A DNA stretch of 64,000 nt. Origin: Reticulitermes speratus. Lineage: Eukaryota; Arthropoda; Insecta; Blattodea; Rhinotermitidae. The stretch lies in the NCBI GenBank assembly GCA_021186555.1, contig JAJKFL010000014.1, positions 25,764,533 to 25,828,532 on the forward strand, written 5' to 3'. Shown one piece after another: positions 1 to 9,445 of this stretch. Position 1 is the stretch's first letter; every line of letters begins with the position of its first letter. The position numbers were made by a program, and so were the translations under genes. Below the pieces are notes generated by a model, which was not told the DNA's origin, searched no databases, and saw only the letters and a program-made list of their open reading frames with translations.

Positions 1-899
1 TAATTCGATGAAAGTAACCTTAGGGAAATTGGAAAATTCAGCCTCTTCTTCGGCAATATTTATTAAGGATAAACATGAGCGACATAGACAAATTTCCCAG
101 TAATAATGCTCTCTATGCAGTAATGCTGGAAGGACTGAAGGCATTAATTAAATTTCAATAAAAGAAAAACCCCGCCTTTTTGATAATTCTACTCATTCAC
201 GTGAAATAACACAGATGATTCCTGTTCCATCCCAGCGTTACATCTCTTACGATTCGTAATCAGTGTTGAGGACAGTACGTAAAAAAGCATTAACCCCATT
301 ACACTTATCTGCAGGGAGAGTGTATGGATGCCGACATATGCAATTTGTCAGCAGCACATTTAATTTACTAAATTACCACACTGTGACTGGCAAATTGCCC
401 AGACACAGTGTTTGCAGAGATGCCACTCAATTGAAAGCACTCAACTTTACAGTCAACAGCCCTCTTTCGAACGGAATCTGTGGTGTTTATGTACATTCCG
501 CATTATTTTCGTAGCGTTCTAAGAATACATGCGTAATATTTGTACCATCTTCTGAACTGGTTGCAAAAAGTAATTATTTTCCTGATCCTAGGAAAATTTT
601 ACGGGTGAAGGTTGTTATGTAATTTTCATACCGTCTGCAAATTTCTACTTTGTGGTAATTAGTCTGTGGGCAGAAGTCAGTAAGAACCCCAAGTTCTGCC
701 ATCGTGTCATTATGTACCCACTGAAAGCAAAAATAAAAATATATACTGTGACAAATATAAAGAATCTCTGAGATTGGGTTAACAATATTTCTTGCAGAGT
801 ATTTGTAATTCTAGAAAAGGCCGAATAGAAGGTTTCACAGATTCATTCTAATTAAAGTTAATAACTAAGTGATTTTTACTGGGTTTATATTCCCGGCTG
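1..899. other. No recognisable feature
   Basis: AT-rich sequence with only short open frames (longest about 83 codons) and no recognisable protein motif, repeat structure or tRNA-like box. Probably unannotated intergenic or intronic DNA. Confidence 0.5.
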
Positions 900-1025
900 C
901 GCTAAGATTTATTTCTTCGTCACCCATGCTCCCATAATCTGATGCTCTTTCCTCGGAGACAAGGCGATCGGGGCGTGAAGATAATCCCTCATATTTAGTA
1001 TTAAAGATTAAAAGTGAATGGAATT
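900..1025 (+). repeat. Fragment of SINE family 2 (3' body)
   Basis: The stretch contains GGGGCGTGAAG followed about 40 bases later by AGATTAAAAGTGAATGG. The same order and spacing occur in the body of the better preserved SINE family 2 copy near 36.2 kb (GGGGCGTGAAG, then AGATTAAGAATGAGTGG). The tRNA-like head is missing or beyond recognition. The alignment was made by eye, so this is a tentative relic. Confidence 0.4.
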
Positions 1026-1170
1026 GTTCATCTACAGTAAGGCCAGAGTTTATCGGACTGTATTGCGTGTTATTTATTTTTCATAAAATAGGAAAATACC
1101 GGGAGTAAACATATAAATTCTGTCCAGCATTAATAACCAATTATTAAACAATCAACTAGAATAAACAATA

Positions 1171-1196
1171 AGGGGAAGTCGGGTAAGAGTACGCAC
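1171..1196 (+). repeat. Left terminal inverted repeat of pogo element
   Basis: AGGGGAAGTCGGGTAAGAGT then ACGCAC, directly after the target TA. It pairs with the complement of 3664-3689. The inner GGGTAAGAGT is identical in both ends and the outer ten bases differ at four positions. Confidence 0.92.
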
Positions 1197-1354
1197 CTAA
1201 TTTACTTTTTTAAATTTCTCGGAAACGATTCACAGGAAGTAGCTGATTTAAGGAACGTAGAACGGCTGAAGCATTGACTTACGTTATTAGAACACCAACT
1301 GATATTTTACTGAATACATTTTGAGTTACAAAATAATTTTCAAGAAATGGGAAA

Positions 1355-1414
1355 TGCGCACTCTTAGCCGACGTGTCGGGTAAGAGTGCGCAGAAGGTCG
1401 GGTAAGAGTGCGCA
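1355..1414 (+). repeat. Left subterminal motif cluster of pogo element
   Basis: Three copies of the core TAAGAGTGCGCA lie about 185-225 bases inside the left end: one inverted at 1355-1367 and two direct at 1375-1392 and 1397-1414, the latter two each as GTCGGGTAAGAGTGCGCA. With the terminal copy this makes four on the left. By analogy with other Tc1/mariner elements that carry subterminal transposase sites, these are likely transposase binding sites; that function is inferred. Confidence 0.8.
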
Positions 1415-1445
1415 TCAGGAAAGTGACAATAATTTGCGTAGATTC

Positions 1446-3188
1446 TTAAGTAGAACAGTAGTCACATGCAAACTGGCCCGATTCGTAAGCTGTACAAGCT
1501 TCATGCCACCATTCCTTACATCTGTGACACTATCCAGTCTTCCTCTGGCGGATCTTGATATTCCTCTCCACATATTGGACACATGATGTTAGACACAAAG
1601 ACAACAGCTTTGTCGACCTGCTTTCGTCTTACAGCTGTCCGTTTACATTTTCCTTTCTTCTCCACATCTTCAGTAGCCTTCTCTCGAAGTTTCTCATGTA
1701 AAGAGTTTTTGTACGGAGAACTTGTCAAGATTTCGCTCTTTCTTGCTTTCCTGTTTCTTTTATTACCCACCGTTGCTCGTGGTACAGGTCGTATCACTGT
1801 TGGAGAAACGTGGAATTTTGAAAAGGACGTGTAGCTTCTTGATGCTGGCTCTTCTCTGAAGTATCAGATGCAAGTACATCTGAAGGCGCAGCATCACTGG
1901 TTGAAGTTGACGGTGTTGGCGACGTCTCATCACGTTCTTGCATAACAGTTGCTCTAATCGTTTCCTTTCCTTCTATGTTTGGAAGAAATGAAACTTGTGC
2001 AGGGCCGAAATCTTCAGGTGAGAACACATGGGGGTTAAAGGGATAAATTCCGCATGCCCTGAAGCTGTTCTCCGGTTTGTCAAGTGTGGCCATCCGCACG
2101 TAAGCTCTCTTAAATAAGCCAGCCACTTTTCTTTGTGTTATCGGCTGGTTTCCATGATTAACAAGAAAAGCATCACATTCTTGCGAGTAAGCTGATTTCA
2201 GGGGCCCAAAAAATCCACAGTCAAGAGGCTGGATCTTGTGTGATCCATGAGGAGGAATACTTAACAACGTTATGTGATTGTCTCTGCAGAACATAATGGC
2301 TCCTAGGCTGCAATGGGAAATTTGGTTATCCAAAACAAGTAGCACTGGATCAGTTTCTGTGGCCTTTACATGGTTCTGAAAATGCTGCAGCCATTGCATG
2401 AAGAGATCTGTATTCATAAATCCTGTGTCAGATATCAAAGGTAAGGTTCCGACTGGAGCTTCAGAACACAGTTCGTGACAGATTCTTTTGAGGGGAAATA
2501 TCATCGCTGGAGGAACATACATGCCTGAAGCGCTGAAACAACACACAACAGTGACCAGTTGCCCGCGATCTGCGGACACAGTCTTGCCCACTATTCTTTT
2601 TCCTCTTCTTGCAATCACCTTGGGCAGCTTGTTAGGAACAGTGTTGATGCCACTTTCATCCATGTTGAAAATTCTGTTCGGAGGGAAATTGTGCTTTTCA
2701 AATACAGCACGTAAATTATCAAAAAATCTGGTTACTTGAACTTCATTGAAGCCTATAGTTCTCCCCAGGCTGCATTTCTCGGGCAGTCTAATTGATAAAT
2801 TTTGTCTTCTGCAAAAGCTGATCACCCAATCCTTTCCAGCAATCTTCTTTTCTTTGTTAAATCTGTGATCAATACCGTTACGGTCAGCGTACTCAAAGGC
2901 TAATTCTTTTAGCATTCTTATAGTTGGACCATAGAATCGAGCGTCTAAATCTCTGCAATAATCAGCTAACTCTTTCTCTTCCTCATTTGAAAATGTAGCC
3001 TTGAAGCGACCTAGAGAAGTCGGTACTGTCTCTAGCTTCAACCTCTTTCTCAGGGTTGATTCAGGTACTCCCAAGTCTTCAGAGATTGACCTCTTACTTT
3101 CTCCAGCGTGTAGACGTCGGTTAACATTATCCATGACTTCGGTCGTGAACTTTAATGACCTGTCCGTCTTCCTCTTGCACTTGCCCAT
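1446..3188 (-). pseudogene. pogo-family transposase, two C-terminal frameshifts
   Basis: Encodes a DDD transposase that would cut and paste the surrounding element at TA sites. The preferred start is the ATG at 3188 (MGKCKRKTDR). An open frame reaches 3284, but its first 32 residues look non-conserved. Numbered from 3284, a helix-turn-helix lies at about residues 45-85 (SISEDLGVPESTLRKRLK) and a CENP-B-like DNA-binding segment at about 95-175. The catalytic domain has D209 (FNMDESG), D319 (LLVLDN) and D355 (HKIQPLDCGFFGPLK), so the last two are 36 apart. The frame stops at 1794 (FLQQ). The family-typical tail continues in another frame (RATVGNKRNRKARKSEIL, then CPICGEEY, 1797 to about 1524). 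After a second shift it resumes as CHRCKEWWHEAC and CDYCST, ending in TAA at 1446-1448. The tail is a C4HC3-like (PHD-type) zinc finger split by the second shift. The first shift may leave a shortened but catalytically complete protein. Confidence 0.9.
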
Positions 3189-3283
3189 TGCCTCTAACAG
3201 AGAAAAACACTGTTCACAATGTGAAAACCGTCCTTTAAAAAATGAGAGTAAGGTGTCTTTGTAGTTCATGTAAATGTGGTTCA

Positions 3284-3325
3284 TCTAAGAGTGCGCGCAC
3301 TCTTACCCCGCGCACTCTTAGACGC
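3284..3325 (-). repeat. Right inner subterminal motif cluster of pogo element
   Basis: Three back-to-back copies of the TAAGAGTGCGC core in alternating orientation (one forward at 3284-3295, two reverse to about 3322). They sit about 95 bases upstream of the preferred transposase ATG. Two more reverse copies lie at 3648-3660 and 3665-3679, the latter being the terminal repeat. The position just upstream of the gene would also allow transposase to bind near its own promoter, which is inference. Confidence 0.75.
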
Positions 3326-3663
3326 CACGCTCACTTTGATAATCTTTTCCTGTAACCACCATGTTTGTTACATTGTGTGGCTGAGTAAGTAGCCAAATAA
3401 TGGTTTGATTACTGTGATTTTATAAGACATAGGCTTCCCTATTGTCCGGAAGTCTTTCAGGAGAAAAGTCTTACTTTGTCGCACAAAAGAGTTACAGTTT
3501 TTGTAACCAAAACCGATAAATGCCACTCACGTCGAACACAAGCGTCACACCTCTTTGAGTCTTTTGCTCCACTGCCTGCAGTAGGTGCGTTAACTGCCAC
3601 CGTGTGCATTGTTCTGCTACCTATCGTTGGTTTCGAGAAATTGGCACTGCGCACTCTTAGAAG

Positions 3664-3689
3664 CTGCGCACTCTTACCCGCCCCTCCCT
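3664..3689 (-). repeat. Right terminal inverted repeat of pogo element
   Basis: Read on the minus strand it is AGGGAGGGGCGGGTAAGAGT then GCGCAG, ending at the TA at 3690-3691. It is the partner of 1171-1196. Confidence 0.92.
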
Positions 3690-3869
3690 TATGTAATTAG
3701 AATACGAAGTGCGTTTATAATGTGTCATTTGCAATGTTAGTTTGGACTGAAGATTATAATGCAGATTATTTGAAATAATTAGGAAGCACATGTTTCGATT
3801 GAATTCATTCGGATAATCAAAGGATATATTAACTAGATAGGCCTAAATTATACTAATCACACGATCATT

Positions 3870-4045
3870 TGGCAAAACACATACATATAAGAATGAGAAA
3901 TATATAGAAAATTTTAGTGGCCGAACCTAAAGGGAACAGACCATTTGGGACGCTTTTGCGTGGGTGGGTGGAAGATATAAAAATGGATCTCAAAGATATA
4001 GGGTGCGAGAATGTGAACTGATTCTGTGAAGGGCCCATTATCTTG
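3870..4045 (+). mobile_element. LINE 3' fragment (RTE-like C-terminal coding piece)
   Basis: The plus strand reads KILVAEPKGNRPFGT, then WVEDIKMDLKDIGCENVN. This is the familiar C-terminal end of insect non-LTR retrotransposon ORF2 (consensus style: VLVGKPEGKRPLGRPRRRWEDNIKMDL). In-frame stops occur (an amber codon before KILVAEP and an opal after ENVN), so it is a dead relic. It is truncated at 5' and lies just upstream of a second, longer fragment of the same kind in the same orientation. Confidence 0.75.
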
Positions 4046-4067
4046 ATCACCTGAGCGACTATTGCTC

Positions 4068-5056
4068 TCTATTTGTATGAAACTTAGTCTCTCACAATAA
4101 AGAAGAACACAGGCTGAGTGTGTCCGATAATAGGTTGCTGAGAAATATGTTCGGGCCTAAGAGGAAGTAAGTAAGAGGGTAGAGCAGGAAACTGCATAAT
4201 GAGGAGCTACATGATGTGCACTGCATGATGTGCACTGCATAATGAGGAGCTACATGATGTGCACTGCATGATGTGCACTGCATAATGAGGAGCTACATGA
4301 TGTGCACTGCATGATGTGCACTGCATAATGAGGAGCTACATGATGTGCACTGCATAATGAGGAGCTACATGATGTGCACTGCATAATGAGGAGCTACATG
4401 ATGTGCACTGCATGATGTGCACTGCATAATGAGGAGCTACATGATGTGCACTGCATGATGTGCACTGCATGATGTGCACTGCATAATGAGGAGCTACATG
4501 ATGTGCACTGCATGATGTGCACTGCATAATGAGGAGCTACATGATGTGCACTGCATGATGTGCACTGCATAATGAGGAGCTACATGATGTGCACTGCATG
4601 ATGTGCACTGCATAATGAGGAGCTACATGATGTGCACTGCATAATGAGGAGCTACATGATGTGCACTGCATAATGAGGAGCTACATGATGTGCACTCGTC
4701 GCCAAATACTATTCGGGTAATAAATCACGAAGAATGAAATGGGCGGGTTGTGTGGCACTTATGGGTAAGAAGAGAAATATGTACAAAGTTTTGGTGGAGA
4801 AACCTGAAGGAAATATGCAACTTGGAAGTCATAGGCGTAGATGCGAGCATAATATCAAAATAGATATTCAAACAACGCAATGGAAAACCGTAGACTGGAT
4901 TAATCTGGTTCAGGATAGGGACAATTGTCGGGCTCTTATAAAGACGGCACTAATCCATAGGTTTTCATGAAATATGGGGAATTACTTGACTAGCTGAGGA
5001 ATTATTAGCTTCTCAAGAAGGATTCTGTTCCATGTAGTTAGCTGGATATTTGGCTG
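4068..5056 (+). mobile_element. LINE 3' fragment interrupted by an expanded minisatellite
   Basis: A 5'-truncated non-LTR retrotransposon fragment. Upstream of the array it reads KEEHRLSVSDNRLLRNMF then GPKRK, and KLHNEELHDVH runs into the array. Downstream it resumes as HSSPNTIRVI, SRRMKWAGCVALMGKKRN, YKVLVEKPEGNMQLGSHRRR and VDWINLVQDRDNCRALI, with a stop at 4968-4970. The 3' untranslated part contains CTTCTCAAGAAGGATTCTG and GTAGTTAGCTGG, shared with other LINE tails here. The clade is probably RTE-like, judged from the C-terminal motif chain and the short-repeat tails of sister copies. Frameshifts near 4100 and around the array show it is inactive. Confidence 0.82.
4198..4697. repeat. Two-unit minisatellite (29 bp and 14 bp) inside LINE coding sequence
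   Basis: About 500 bases made of two units with no visible variation between copies. Unit A is 29 bp (starts AATGAGGAGCTACATG). Unit B is 14 bp (GATGTGCACTGCAT), a copy of A's last 14 bases. The order is A B A B A B A A A B A B B A B A B A B A A A, the last A being partial: 13 A and 9 B. The seed is the LINE codon run encoding LHNEELHDVH. Apparent open frames on the minus strand here are repeat artefacts. Confidence 0.96.
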
Positions 5057-5297
5057 AGCGAAAATTATTATCAAGAAAAAATCTGCTCTATCGATGTGTG
5101 AAAAGGCAAAGTATAAATTAACCTCAAGACAGTACTTAAATACACGCTTCTTCTACTCTGTAGATGAACTTTTTATGTGTAAAGATTAAATATAATACTG
5201 ATTTGTCAATTGTTTATAGTATTTTACGCTTTAAAATTTGTGTATTTATGACTCGTTCCAAATCCTACTGCCTTTGTAACACACTTATGGATCCATA

Positions 5298-5347
<50 letters not shown>

Positions 5348-6127
5348 CGCATGTATGTATGTGTCTATGACGTTGCTGACATTTTACTGTGGCGTAAGTA
5401 ACGTCACACTGCACCAGACAGATAATTATCTAAATAAGCACCATTCTTTTGTTCTAGGTTTCATATTTGAATCCTTCTTACATTAGTAAGCTGATGAAGA
5501 AATAGTAATTAGCAATTTACAATTGATACTTACAACAATTCAATTTATGCTGTAGCAGTAATTGCATTCATAGCATCGATATAATCTCCACCGTTGCTTT
5601 GTAAAAATCTCTTTGAAAGATTCGAAAGAGAATCTGGGCCCCCCGTAGTTACCGCTCGTAAGTAAAGTAACCAGATAAGCAATATATAACTCAGCATGAC
5701 ACCGAGACGCCGAGAACCGAGGCGGAAATGTTAATATCGAAACCACACAAAGGACATAATTTAAGAGTCAGGTTCATTGTATCGAAAGATGGCGGGAGTT
5801 TTACATTTAACTTCATTAAATGTACTTGTGTGTGACATAAGTGCAAAACAGCTATAAAAGGCACTGAAGTGTGCCACTGAAAGCAATGAAACCTAAGAGA
5901 TATGAACAGCTGCAGGATTAGCGGTTTTACGAATCCTGAATTGAAGCCACTCAAACAATTTACGTGTCTTACATAATATTTAAACATTCATATCCTCCCT
6001 CCTACAAAAAACATCGCGTCTCCTTTATAAGAATCAAATGTTTAGGAAAATAATCGCCCTTTATTGTAAGAATCATAAGAAACGACAAACACACTGCAGG
6101 AGAAAAGCAGGGAAATTTAATGTTAAA
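5057..6127. other. No gene recognised; holds a TA microsatellite
   Basis: No conserved protein motif in any frame. The only structured feature is the TA run at 5300-5342. Confidence 0.5.
5300..5342. repeat. (TA)n microsatellite
   Basis: About 21 uninterrupted TA dinucleotides. Confidence 0.97.
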
Positions 6128-6135
6128 TTCTTCTT

Positions 6136-6165
<30 letters not shown>
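6128..6165. repeat. (TTC)n microsatellite
   Basis: About 12-13 uninterrupted TTC triplets. It is followed by TAGTTGGCCCTACTGTCC, which resembles the edge of an unidentified element whose minus-strand A/G-rich tail this could be. Confidence 0.97.
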
Positions 6166-6166
<1 letters not shown>

Positions 6167-6887
6167 GTTGGCCCTACTGTCCAAGTGGACCTTCGACCCC
6201 TCAATGGCCTTCCTCCGTACTTTCGTATTCCTAAATTTTTCCCTCCAATTGGTAATCTGTCCAAACACACTCCTACCACCTTACACCTTACACCCTCATG
6301 TTGACTTATCATCTATCCGACTGAAGTAACCAATCCAGTTCAGTTTTCTCACTCTTATGAGGGTAACAATGTCCATGTCTTCGTAGAGAGTTTGTAATTT
6401 ATAGTTGTGTGTTAAACTAGTCAGTATATACAGAACTGTTCTACGTGAGCAAACAGAACATGTATGTATCTGTCTATAAGCAAGACGAGCGGGAAAGTGT
6501 ATCCGAGCGACTGTCAGCTTTTCAAGTATGGTTCAGCTCCACAGTGCTAATCAGAGGACAGACGTTCTTCAATTGATCATAAGCATTTTCCAACGGTGTT
6601 TGCTCATTTACATATGTAATAGGCCTTCCTGTTTATTTGATGCAGCAACAATAGGCCTATATAGTTGACACCTTTCACTACAGGTAGGCCTAATTCATAA
6701 TGAAAAATTAATTTTCTGACATTCCTTTAAACGTACATCATATGTAGAAGGAAATATAAATATGCAAATGCAGTTACGTATACTTCAAAAACTACATTTA
6801 CATCATGTGCCATACTAATTTTTGTATGATCGGCCTTCATGAGAAAGTTAATATGGGTCAATTTGAGCTTCATAAGACTTACTAACT
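6166..6887. other. No recognisable feature
   Basis: Short open frames only. No motif, tandem repeat or tRNA-like box was found. Confidence 0.5.
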
Positions 6888-6896
6888 CTACAGCTT

Positions 6897-7195
6897 AGGC
6901 CGTGCCATGGCTCAGGCGGTTAGTCGCTGGCCTCCCACCGCGGAGGCCCAGGTTCGACCCCGGGTCAGTCCACGTGGGATTTGTGGTTTTCAAAGTGACA
7001 CTGGAACAGGTTTTTCCCCTAAGTCCTTCGGTTTTCCCCTGTTAGTTTTACTCCACCAGTGCTCCATTACTTGGAAAAGTGAAAAAAACTGACCATCTTT
7101 CTCTCTTCTTCATCACAGGGTTGCACAAGAAGCCTCAAGGCTGCGGTGCGTCCGTAGCATCTGCTACGGGGCCCTTCTTAAAAAAAAAGAAAAAA
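6897..7195 (+). mobile_element. SINE family 1, full copy with target duplication
   Basis: A tRNA-derived retroposon of about 300 bases. The head has a perfect Pol III box A (TGGCTCAGGCGG) and box B (GTTCGACCC). The body contains CACTGGAACAGGTTTTTCCC. The 3' domain holds GCCTCAAGGCTGCGGTGCG and the hairpin CCGTAGCATCTGCTACGG, ending in an A-rich tail. CTACAGCTT flanks it exactly at 6888-6896 and 7196-7204, a target duplication. It encodes no protein and would depend on LINE reverse transcriptase. The perfect duplication suggests a fairly young insertion. The exact left edge (6897 or 6899) is uncertain. Confidence 0.92.
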
Positions 7196-7394
7196 CTACA
7201 GCTTTTAATTTTGGCTTCCTAACCCAAAATGTAATCAAAATCCTTCCTCTAATAATATCGGAGCTCTCAACATTCGCACGGAAGGTGCAAAAACAGGCAC
7301 ATTCACTTCCCCTAATGCTACTTCATGAACGAAACCAAAAACGGCCTGCTGTAACATGAATTGTACGTAAATGACAAGTTCCCATCATTCTACG

Positions 7395-7502
7395 TGGACT
7401 GCACGACACTTGAAGATGGGTCCGACAGGTTGTCCCGAAACGTCAGTAACCAACTACCACCAACCTACGCTCCCTAACATCCCAGAATAGCGAAGGTCTC
7501 AT
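7395..7502 (+). repeat. Foldback/MITE-like element, single arm
   Basis: Contains GATGGGTCCGAC, TTGTCCCGAAACGTCAGTAA and AACATCCCAGAATAGCGAAG in the same order as the right half of the element at 31952-32160. The matching left arm is not visible, so this is a half element or a solo arm. Confidence 0.6.
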
Positions 7503-9299
7503 TTGATTTTCACTGCACAAAATTTCAGGACCTTGGACGAAATTATATTCTGTCGCTCCTAGAAGTTGGTATTTCTGCTTTTTGGAACGATCAGATATAA
7601 TTAAAGTTATACGAAATTTTGAATGGAACTGTGTCTATATACAGTGTCAAATGATAGGATGTACAGCAAATAAATGATGAGAAAGGATGTCGAAGAAGTC
7701 GGTCGTAACTTACGTAAGTTGTACTCCGTTATCTGCAGGCATCGAGCCCTTACTGTTATCAGTGCCCATGACACAGAGCAATTGTAGGAACAGACTTTAA
7801 GCTCCGCATATCTATGAGTAACATGAGAAGCACCAGTACTTTCTATGAAACCAGTGTCTGTATAACGCGCTTGATGTTACGGCGACACAGTGTTAGAAAG
7901 GCACAATGGCCGGAGTGTCTTGATTTTCCACACCGTCATCCCGTTATAGCACAAGATTCGTGGGATGACGTGTCATTTGCTAAGAGCATTGACTGAAAGT
8001 CATATGCCCATCACAGGCTTGATTAATGTCAACCTTTTGACTAGTGATCTGTAAGGCAGCATGATTCAGGGTACTGTTTTGAAAAATATTCTCTTGTTGT
8101 TGTTGCTGTTGTTGTTGTTACATATCTCTAGTTATTTCTTTGCCCGTGTTGGCCTCTACCAGTTAAGGGAAGATGCAAGTGGATATGAATATATTTAGAG
8201 GAACAGCCAGTGGCCAACATTACCATTCTGCCCCCGGAAATGGAATGATAGTGACGAGGTTTCATTGGTTGGCAGAGAAAACCTAAAAATTATTTTTCCT
8301 GGAAGATAATGTGGCGGTATTCGCGAAGCCAACCAGGTAAATTAATGCCCATTTTGGTTCTACTGTCATTCTTCAAAGGAAGAAGGTGCCTCTATTGCTA
8401 ACATTGTAGTGCCGGCAGAAACAGTGCAGTGCTATACTTTAACATGAGACCTGACAGTGCGTGAAAAGACATCGCTCTGAAATCGGCTAATCCAAACCTC
8501 GAGACTTTCAAGAAAGAACAGTTAGAACATACAAATTCGGACAAGCTCTGAATCAAAGCTCACGTTCAGCAGCTTTTTCCCCTATTCACGAGCGTAGTTT
8601 TCACTTATGTTCTTACACATATCCCAATTTTAAATTATAAAATATGGGGATGAAAATATAAGCTGTTATTTTACACTGAGTGAAAAATGTGTCTCCACCA
8701 GCCTTCTCACATTTAATTGTAAATTATGGAGAGAAAACATAACACGGTATTTTCGAGGTGTAAAAATACCCCAGTGTTGCCTGCACTAAATCTATCTGGA
8801 GAATAAAAGAGCAGGCGCAGACTGGAACCGTGTAGAGTGCAAACGAGCACAAACAAGAGTATTCCCTTAGGTTCAACGATAAATACTTCAGTTTAAAGCC
8901 CAATGAGTTGCGTAAGTAGGAAAGATGAGCACACACATATATATCTCTGTCTTCAAACAACTCTACACTCTTTGTACACTCAGATGGAATTATCGTAACT
9001 AAAAACCCAAATACAACAGCAGATTCTTTTAATATTAAATCCAGATAATTCTCTAGTAAAAGAAACGTATATATTTCCTGCCCTACCGCAATACAAGACT
9101 CCTTTCCTTCCAGTTGTAAGCCACTTTAAAGGGAAGGGCGTTATAAAGGCAAACGTTCGAACACCTGCGTTATTTGCAATACTTTATTCAAGTTCACAAC
9201 ACTGACACTTATTTCTGCAGTAGCCGTTTTAATATTGCGTAAGATCTGAGGTTGTTACTGCAGTAAATAAATAAATAATTAAATAAATAAATGTATATA
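7503..9299. other. No gene recognised; short microsatellites only
   Basis: No protein motif seen. Holds a TTG/CTG repeat at about 8094-8119 and an AAAT-type run at about 9265-9293. Confidence 0.45.
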
Positions 9300-9309
9300 C
9301 AACATAGCC

Positions 9310-9445
9310 TACAGTGATATGACGTTGTGCATACGATGGAAAATTTCTACGTTTCGGATGAGTCTACTGCTTCTTTCTTCAGGGTACATGATTTAAGACG
9401 GAGACAAAAGTAACTCCGAAACTTTTATAGCTCTCTACCAGACTG
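9310..9445. repeat. Possible degenerate foldback element
   Basis: ATATGACGTTGTG, ACGTTTCGGATGAGT and CTTCTTTCTTCAGGGT occur in the same order as in the foldback element at 18.3 kb. ACTCCGAAACTTTTA downstream is an imperfect inverted match to the ACGTTTCGGATGAGT segment. Confidence 0.4.

Larger units (their letters stand above)
1171..3689 (-). mobile_element. Full-length pogo/Tigger-type DNA transposon
   Basis: A 2.5-kb Class II element of the Tc1/mariner superfamily, pogo branch. It is bounded on both sides by TA (1169-1170 and 3690-3691), the target duplication expected for this superfamily. The outermost 20 bases of each end are inverted repeats of each other with a few mismatches: AGGGGAAGTCGGGTAAGAGT on the left and, on the complementary strand at the right, AGGGAGGGGCGGGTAAGAGT. 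A single transposase gene runs right to left inside. Further copies of the GGGTAAGAGTGCGCA motif lie inward of each end. Both ends are present, so the element looks structurally complete, but two frameshifts in the tail of the gene suggest it no longer encodes a full protein. The ends remain similar, which argues for moderate age. Confidence 0.93.

Noticed and set aside
4092-4527. Cysteine- and histidine-rich open frames on the minus strand (MQCTSCSAHHVAPHYAVHIM repeats)
   Set aside because: They are translations of the 29/14-base minisatellite, not a metal-binding protein.
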